A stretch of 64,000 nucleotides of DNA from Streptomyces malachitofuscus (GTDB lineage: Bacteria > Actinomycetota > Actinomycetes > Streptomycetales > Streptomycetaceae): the NCBI RefSeq assembly GCF_014650055.1, contig NZ_BMUF01000013.1, forward strand, positions 1-64,000, given 5' to 3'. Made by a program: the position numbers and the translations under genes. The notes under the pieces are model-generated. The model did no database searches. It was not told the DNA's origin and worked only from the letters and a program-made list of their open reading frames with translations. Positions 63,173-64,000 of the stretch are shown piece after piece (the first letter of the stretch is position 1; each line of letters begins with the position of its first letter).

Positions 63173-64000
63173 GAGGGCGCCTGCCCGTCGTCCGCCGGCA
63201 CGGTCTCCACGCGGAAGGCGTCCCGTACGGTCTTGAAGCGGGCCCGCACGTCCTCGAAGTCGGTGCCCTCGCACACGTACCAGCCCAGGACGTCGTTGGA
63301 GGCGGTCGGCGGGGCCAGGACGTCGCCGACCTCCTTCCACACGTCGGCGTCCAGGACCTTCTCCAGCGCCTTCAGTTCGTCGGGGCCGGTGATGGCGGTG
63401 ATGCGTCCGTACCGGTCCGAGGCCAGGTACTCGGTGCCGATCTCGGGGCCCAGCCGTGCCTCGGTGCGGTGCGCCGGGTCGAGTTCCAGCCGGCACCACT
63501 CACCGGCGAGGTTGATGCCGCGGCCGGCCTCGATCGCGGGGACGATGGAGCCGCCGCCGGCCCGGGCGCCCGCCTCCCCGAAGACCACGTCGCCGTCGTC
63601 GAGGAGGAAGAACTCGGCGTGCACCACGCCGGTGCCGAGGCCGAAGCCGCGCAGCACCACGGTGTTGAGGTCGAGGATGCGCTGCTCGGCCGGTGACAGG
63701 TCGTATTTGCGGGAGACGGTGCCGCCCGGTTCGTCGCGGTACTCGAGGATGGAGTACGTGTAGCGGGAGAGCTGGGCGAAGACGGGCTCGCCGTCCTTGA
63801 AGAGCGAGTCGACGTGGTACTCCGTGCCGCGGATGAACTCCTCGACCCGGTACTCGTGCCGGTCGTCGCCCATCTCGTCCCAGACGCGCTCCAGCGCCTC
63901 GGGGCCGTCCACCCGGTAGGTGCGGCCGCAGGCCCATCCCGCGTACGGCTTGACGACGATCGGGTAGCCCACCTCGGCCGCGAACTCGGTGACCGCGCCG
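63163..64000 (-). CDS. ATP-grasp ligase (partial, runs off the right edge)
   Basis: At least 279 residues are visible, and the 5' end lies beyond base 64000. The ATP-grasp hallmarks are VGYPIVVKPYAGWACGRTYRV, YRVEEFIRGTEYHVDSLF, VVHAEFFLLDDGDVVFGEAGARAGGGSIV and GINLAGEWCRLELD. These match the L-amino-acid ligase/carbamoyl-phosphate-synthase-like group that makes dipeptides or amides from a carboxylate, an amine and ATP. It is the most upstream gene of the operon visible here. Confidence 0.88.
   Translation of the reverse strand, partial: GAVTEFAAEVGYPIVVKPYAGWACGRTYRVDGPEALERVWDEMGDDRHEYRVEEFIRGTEYHVDSLFKDGEPVFAQLSRYTYSILEYRDEPGGTVSRKYDLSPAEQRILDLNTVVLRGFGLGTGVVHAEFFLLDDGDVVFGEAGARAGGGSIVPAIEAGRGINLAGEWCRLELDPAHRTEARLGPEIGTEYLASDRYGRITAITGPDELKALEKVLDADVWKEVGDVLAPPTASNDVLGWYVCEGTDFEDVRARFKTVRDAFRVETVPADDGQAPSCG

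Noticed and set aside
57604..64000. Calling the cluster a bacilysin or salicylate locus
   Set aside because: No BacA-type prephenate decarboxylase or BacC-like dehydrogenase is present, and the product of the AroQ protein cannot be decided from sequence, so only the analogy is given.

Overview
The window is high-GC actinobacterial chromosome and almost certainly Streptomyces. The signs are third-position GC bias, many GTG and TTG starts, ATGA-type gene overlaps, an XRE/DUF397/HATPase trio, a Ter stress module, a homodimeric AceE, and the short intergenic repeats typical of that genus (a core reading roughly GGGGCGCGGGGAACTGCGCG). There is no rRNA, CRISPR array, integrase or transposase. One tRNA-Val gene is present.

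Layout. 1-6.1 kb: the tail of a secreted protein, then a cobalamin riboswitch and a five-gene operon. That operon holds a secreted alpha/alpha-repeat protein, a second secreted anchored protein, EcfT, a double EcfA ATPase and an S component, so it reads as a vitamin B12 ECF importer with surface binding proteins. 6.4-14 kb: a small lysozyme-like secreted protein, an orphan secreted protein, DinB-fold proteins, the XRE/DUF397/HATPase regulatory trio, and two large membrane proteins, one of them a glycosyltransferase-87/PAP2 fusion. 14-24 kb: an MHS-family symporter, an O-methyltransferase behind a clear operator, FHA and DUF1992 proteins, a paralogous pair sharing a FVDAPRDAV motif, an acetyltransferase, an MFS pump fused to a MarR-like domain, a peptidoglycan-binding membrane protein, and a 103-bp tandem repeat. 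24-34 kb: a HAD phosphatase, a Gdt1/UPF0016 manganese exporter behind a yybP-ykoY riboswitch, a secreted nuclease, a PhoD phosphatase, DoxX, two DedA proteins, tRNA-Val and a DUF4097 lipoprotein.

34-43.3 kb is the Ter (tellurium/stress) module: a HAD phosphatase, a phosphoribosyltransferase-TRSP-StiP fusion, an HpcH/HpaI-like lyase, two further TerD-superfamily proteins, TerC and two TerD paralogues. A peroxiredoxin, DUF3052 and AceE follow. 47.5-56 kb holds a potassium channel, a divergent MFS/TetR pair with matched operators, an alpha/beta hydrolase, a SHOCT protein, a MerR/aldo-keto reductase operon with its operator, and a serine hydrolase.

57.6-64 kb, running off the right edge, is an apparently dedicated small-molecule operon on the minus strand. 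In order of transcription it encodes an ATP-grasp ligase, an MFS exporter, a TrpB2-like enzyme, an iron-sulfur-flavoprotein-like reductase, a cupin, an AroQ chorismate mutase/isochorismate lyase and a UbiD decarboxylase, with a convergent MocR regulator. The enzyme set partly echoes the bacilysin logic (chorismate-derived unit, cupin, ATP-grasp ligation, MFS export), but UbiD, TrpB2 and the flavoprotein make it distinct. It is the best candidate here for an undescribed pathway.
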